The position numbers and the translations under genes were made by a program. 64,000 nucleotides of DNA from Sphingomonas sp. CCH10-B3 (GTDB lineage Bacteria; Pseudomonadota; Alphaproteobacteria; Sphingomonadales; Sphingomonadaceae): assembly GCF_001556185.1 (NCBI RefSeq), contig NZ_LSIJ01000014.1, forward strand, positions 31,786 to 95,785. The letters are read 5' to 3'. The stretch's first letter is position 1; each line of letters starts with the position of its first letter. Shown piece by piece: positions 61,716 to 64,000 of the stretch. The notes beneath the pieces are model-generated. The model was not told where the DNA came from, made no database searches, and was given only the letters and a program-made list of their open reading frames with translations.

Positions 61716-63131
61716 GTGGCCACCGTCCTCGATCGCCCGAACGATTATGTCGTTGCCGACATCAGCCTTGCCGATTTCGGCCGCAAGGAAATCAACATCG
61801 CCGAAACCGAAATGCCCGGCCTGATGGCGCTGCGCGAAGAGTTCGGCGCGTCGAAGCCGCTGACCGGTGCGCGCATCACCGGTTCGCTGCACATGACGAT
61901 CCAGACCGCGGTGCTGATCGAAACGCTGACCGCGCTGGGCGCGCAGGTCCGCTGGGCGACGTGCAACATCTTCTCGACGCAGGACCATGCCGCCGCCGCG
62001 ATCGCCGCCACCGGCGTGCCGGTGTTCGCGATCAAGGGCGAGAGCCTCGCTGACTATTGGAACTATGTCGGCTCGATCTTCGACTGGGATGATGGCAACG
62101 GCCAGACCGCCAACATGATCCTCGACGACGGCGGCGACGCGACGATGTTCGCGCTGTGGGGCGCCAAGCTCGAAGCCGGCCATTCGTTCGCCGAGCCCGA
62201 GAATGAGGAAGAAGTCGAAATGCAGCGCGCCGTGAAGGAATTCATCGCGCGCAAGCCCGGCTACCTCACCGAGACCGTCAAGAACATCAAGGGCGTGTCG
62301 GAAGAGACCACCACCGGCGTTCACCGCCTCTACGCCATCGCCAAGAAGGGCGAGCTGCCGTTCCCGGCGATCAACGTCAACGACAGCGTCACCAAGTCGA
62401 AGTTCGACAACCTTTATGGCTGCAAGGAATCGCTGGTCGACGCGATCCGTCGCGGCACCGACGTGATGCTCGCGGGCAAGGTCGCGACGGTCGCCGGCTT
62501 CGGCGACGTCGGCAAGGGCTCGGCGCAGTCGCTCCGCAACGGCGGCGCGCGCGTGCTCGTCACCGAAATCGACCCGATCTGCGCGTTGCAGGCGGCGATG
62601 GAAGGCTTTGAAGTCGTGACGATGGAGGAAGCCGTCGAGCGTTCGGACATTTTCGTCACTGCGACCGGCAACGCCGATGTCATCACCGCCGATCACATGC
62701 GCGCGATGAAGAACATGGCGATCGTCTGCAACATCGGCCACTTCGACAGCGAGATCCAGATTTCGGCACTGTCGAACTACAAGTGGACCGAAGTGAAGCC
62801 GCAGGTCGACCTGGTCGAGTTCCCCGACGGCAAGCAGATCATCATCCTGTCGAAGGGCCGGCTGGTGAACCTGGGCAACGCGACCGGCCACCCGTCGTTC
62901 GTGATGTCGGCGAGCTTCACCAACCAGACGCTGGCGCAGATCGAGCTGTTCACCAAGGCCGATCAGTACCAGAACGAGGTCTATGTGCTGCCCAAGCACC
63001 TCGACGAAAAGGTCGCGGCGCTTCACCTCGAAAAGCTCGGCGTCAAGCTGACCAAGCTCAGCCAGAAGCAGGCCGATTATATCGGCGTGCCGACCGAGGG
63101 TCCGTTCAAGCCCGATCACTATCGTTACTGA
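61716..63131 (+). CDS. ahcY: Adenosylhomocysteinase
   Basis: NAD-dependent hydrolase that removes S-adenosylhomocysteine, the inhibitor formed by every SAM methyltransferase (here BchM, TlyA and others). It is 471 aa from a GTG at 61716 behind CAGGAGA. Conserved parts: [36 protein letters not shown], the Rossmann motif [16 protein letters not shown], and the C-terminal KPDHYRY. Followed by a strong terminator. Confidence 0.98.
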   Translation: MATVLDRPNDYVVADISLADFGRKEINIAETEMPGLMALREEFGASKPLTGARITGSLHMTIQTAVLIETLTALGAQVRWATCNIFSTQDHAAAAIAATGVPVFAIKGESLADYWNYVGSIFDWDDGNGQTANMILDDGGDATMFALWGAKLEAGHSFAEPENEEEVEMQRAVKEFIARKPGYLTETVKNIKGVSEETTTGVHRLYAIAKKGELPFPAINVNDSVTKSKFDNLYGCKESLVDAIRRGTDVMLAGKVATVAGFGDVGKGSAQSLRNGGARVLVTEIDPICALQAAMEGFEVVTMEEAVERSDIFVTATGNADVITADHMRAMKNMAIVCNIGHFDSEIQISALSNYKWTEVKPQVDLVEFPDGKQIIILSKGRLVNLGNATGHPSFVMSASFTNQTLAQIELFTKADQYQNEVYVLPKHLDEKVAALHLEKLGVKLTKLSQKQADYIGVPTEGPFKPDHYRY

Positions 63132-63161
63132 TCTTGGTCGGCTTCGGCCGCCGACGATTGC

Positions 63162-63196
63162 AAGAGCCCCTGTCGCGCTGCGGCGGGGGCTCTTTT
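63162..63196 (+). terminator. Rho-independent terminator of ahcY
   Basis: The stem AAGAGCCCC (63162-63170) with GGGGCTCTT (63186-63194) extends inward by five more pairs, two of them wobbles, and is followed by TTG. It lies 30 bp past the ahcY stop. Confidence 0.85.
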
Positions 63197-63234
63197 GCGA
63201 TTAACGGGTGCGAGGCGCTTCCCAGCCGCGCAAC

Positions 63235-63249
63235 TGCTGTTCTACAGCA
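63235..63249. promoter_or_regulatory. Short perfect palindrome upstream of the sensor kinase
   Basis: TGCTGTTCTACAGCA has 6-bp arms and a 3-bp spacer, 37 bp upstream of the ATG at 63287. Size and place suit an operator, but no regulator family is recognised. Confidence 0.3.
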
Positions 63250-63286
63250 AGCCATGACTGCCTTGCCGCCGCGTCCAATGGCGCCA

Positions 63287-64000
63287 TGATCACGCTTGCT
63301 CCTCTCACCGCACTCCTCGTCGGTGCGACGCTCGCCGCGCTGATCGCAGGCGCGGTCTCGGCGCTGTACACCGGACTGGCGCTGCGCGGCGCCCACCGGG
63401 CAGCCAGAAATAGCGCCGAGCGGCTGGGGGCGCTGATTGCGTCCGCGCCAGTGCTGGCAGCGGTTGTCCATGCCGATGGCCGGATCGAGATGCCGCAACG
63501 CCTGGCCGACTGGCTGGGGCTGGCCGCGCCAGTGCGGTTCGTGAGTGACCTTGCGGCTGGCGACAGCGGGCTGGCGGCTGATGATCTTGCGGCATTGGTG
63601 GAGGAGATCGCCTCGCTGCAGCGCGTCGGGCGCCCTTTTGCGCGGCTCGTCCGCCCGATCGGCGGCGCGCGCTCGCTGCGGATCGAAGGACAGCGCGCGG
63701 CCCGCGAACTGGGGTTGGCGGGCGGCGTCCTGCTGTGGATATTCGATACTACCGAAAGCGCAGGGGCGATCACGCGCTTGCGCGAGGAAGCCGCCCAAGT
63801 CCATGCCGCGTTCGACGCGCTGACCGGCCTGATCGAAGCAGCGCCGATGCCGATGTGGTATCGGACCCCCGACCTGCGGCTGGGAATGGTCAACACGGCG
63901 TATGTCAAGGCGGTCGACGGCGCCGACGCCGATGACGTGATCGCGCGCGGACTCGAACTGGTCGAAGGGTCCGGGCTCGGCGGCCCGTTGGCAACGGCGG
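63287..64000 (+). CDS. Probable sensor histidine kinase, N-terminal part (3' truncated)
   Basis: 238 codons are present before the window ends. An N-terminal membrane helix (about 5-32, LLVGATLAALIAGAVSALYTGLAL) is followed by a linker with helical segments and a PAS-like region starting near 180 (FDALTGLIEAAPMPMWYRTPDLRLGMVNTAYVKAV). The PAS-like part and the place after ahcY suggest the two-component sensor kinases seen there in sphingomonads. No kinase domain is visible yet, so the class is inferred. Confidence 0.7.

Overview
The window comes from a GC-rich alphaproteobacterium that is almost certainly an aerobic anoxygenic phototroph of the Sphingomonadales. Reasons: it carries a bacteriochlorophyll and reaction-centre superoperon with the oxygen-dependent cyclase AcsF; haem and bacteriochlorophyll precursors come from an ALA synthase (HemA) encoded inside that superoperon; and the gene orders bchFNBHLM-lhaA-puhABC-orf-acsF-puhE-hemA and aerR-ppsR-bchG-MFS-bchP are those I know from photosynthetic sphingomonads. 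The puf, crt, bchCXYZ and bchID genes are not in the window.

Layout. 1-4384: the end of an unrecognised gene, alaS, and a convergent secreted gluzincin-like peptidase with a TPR-like tail. 4528-19914 (minus strand): a tightly packed superoperon of 14 genes, many joined by 1-4 base overlaps, making Mg-protoporphyrin and chlorophyllide (bchH, bchM, acsF, bchLNB, bchF), the reaction-centre H subunit and its assembly factors (puhA, puhB, puhC, puhE, lhaA) and ALA (hemA). It diverges from aerR-ppsR-bchG-MFS-bchP-tspO (20146-26535) across a 231-bp region with PpsR-type boxes. A cytochrome c lipoprotein follows (26621-27166).

27356-44849 is mostly housekeeping: lipid kinase, phosphoesterase, rpsI-rplM, ctaA, a MerC-domain gene with a Zur-type regulator, tlyA, a second TspO homologue, ubiK, proC, ilvE, tRNA-Gln, a cation antiporter, icd and psd. 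A ~100-bp relic of an FAD monooxygenase gene lies between the antiporter and icd.

45087-57453 is the classical translation and envelope cluster rpsB-tsf-(surface lipoprotein)-pyrH-frr-uppS-cdsA-dxr-rseP-bamA-skp-fabZ. 57555-64000 holds amn, a small anchored protein, a peroxiredoxin, a glycosyltransferase, yqgE, ahcY behind a perfect 20-bp operator-like palindrome, and the start of a probable sensor kinase.

The most unusual observations are three local lesions or insertions in otherwise intact genes. pyrH is broken by a perfect 27-bp inverted copy of its own sequence (a fold-back or template-switch signature). aerR is frameshifted at a run of seven G. bchB carries in frame a 77-bp imperfect palindrome that resembles an intergenic repeat. 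I saw no CRISPR array, insertion sequence, prophage or defence system, and nothing that I would call a wholly new multi-gene system.
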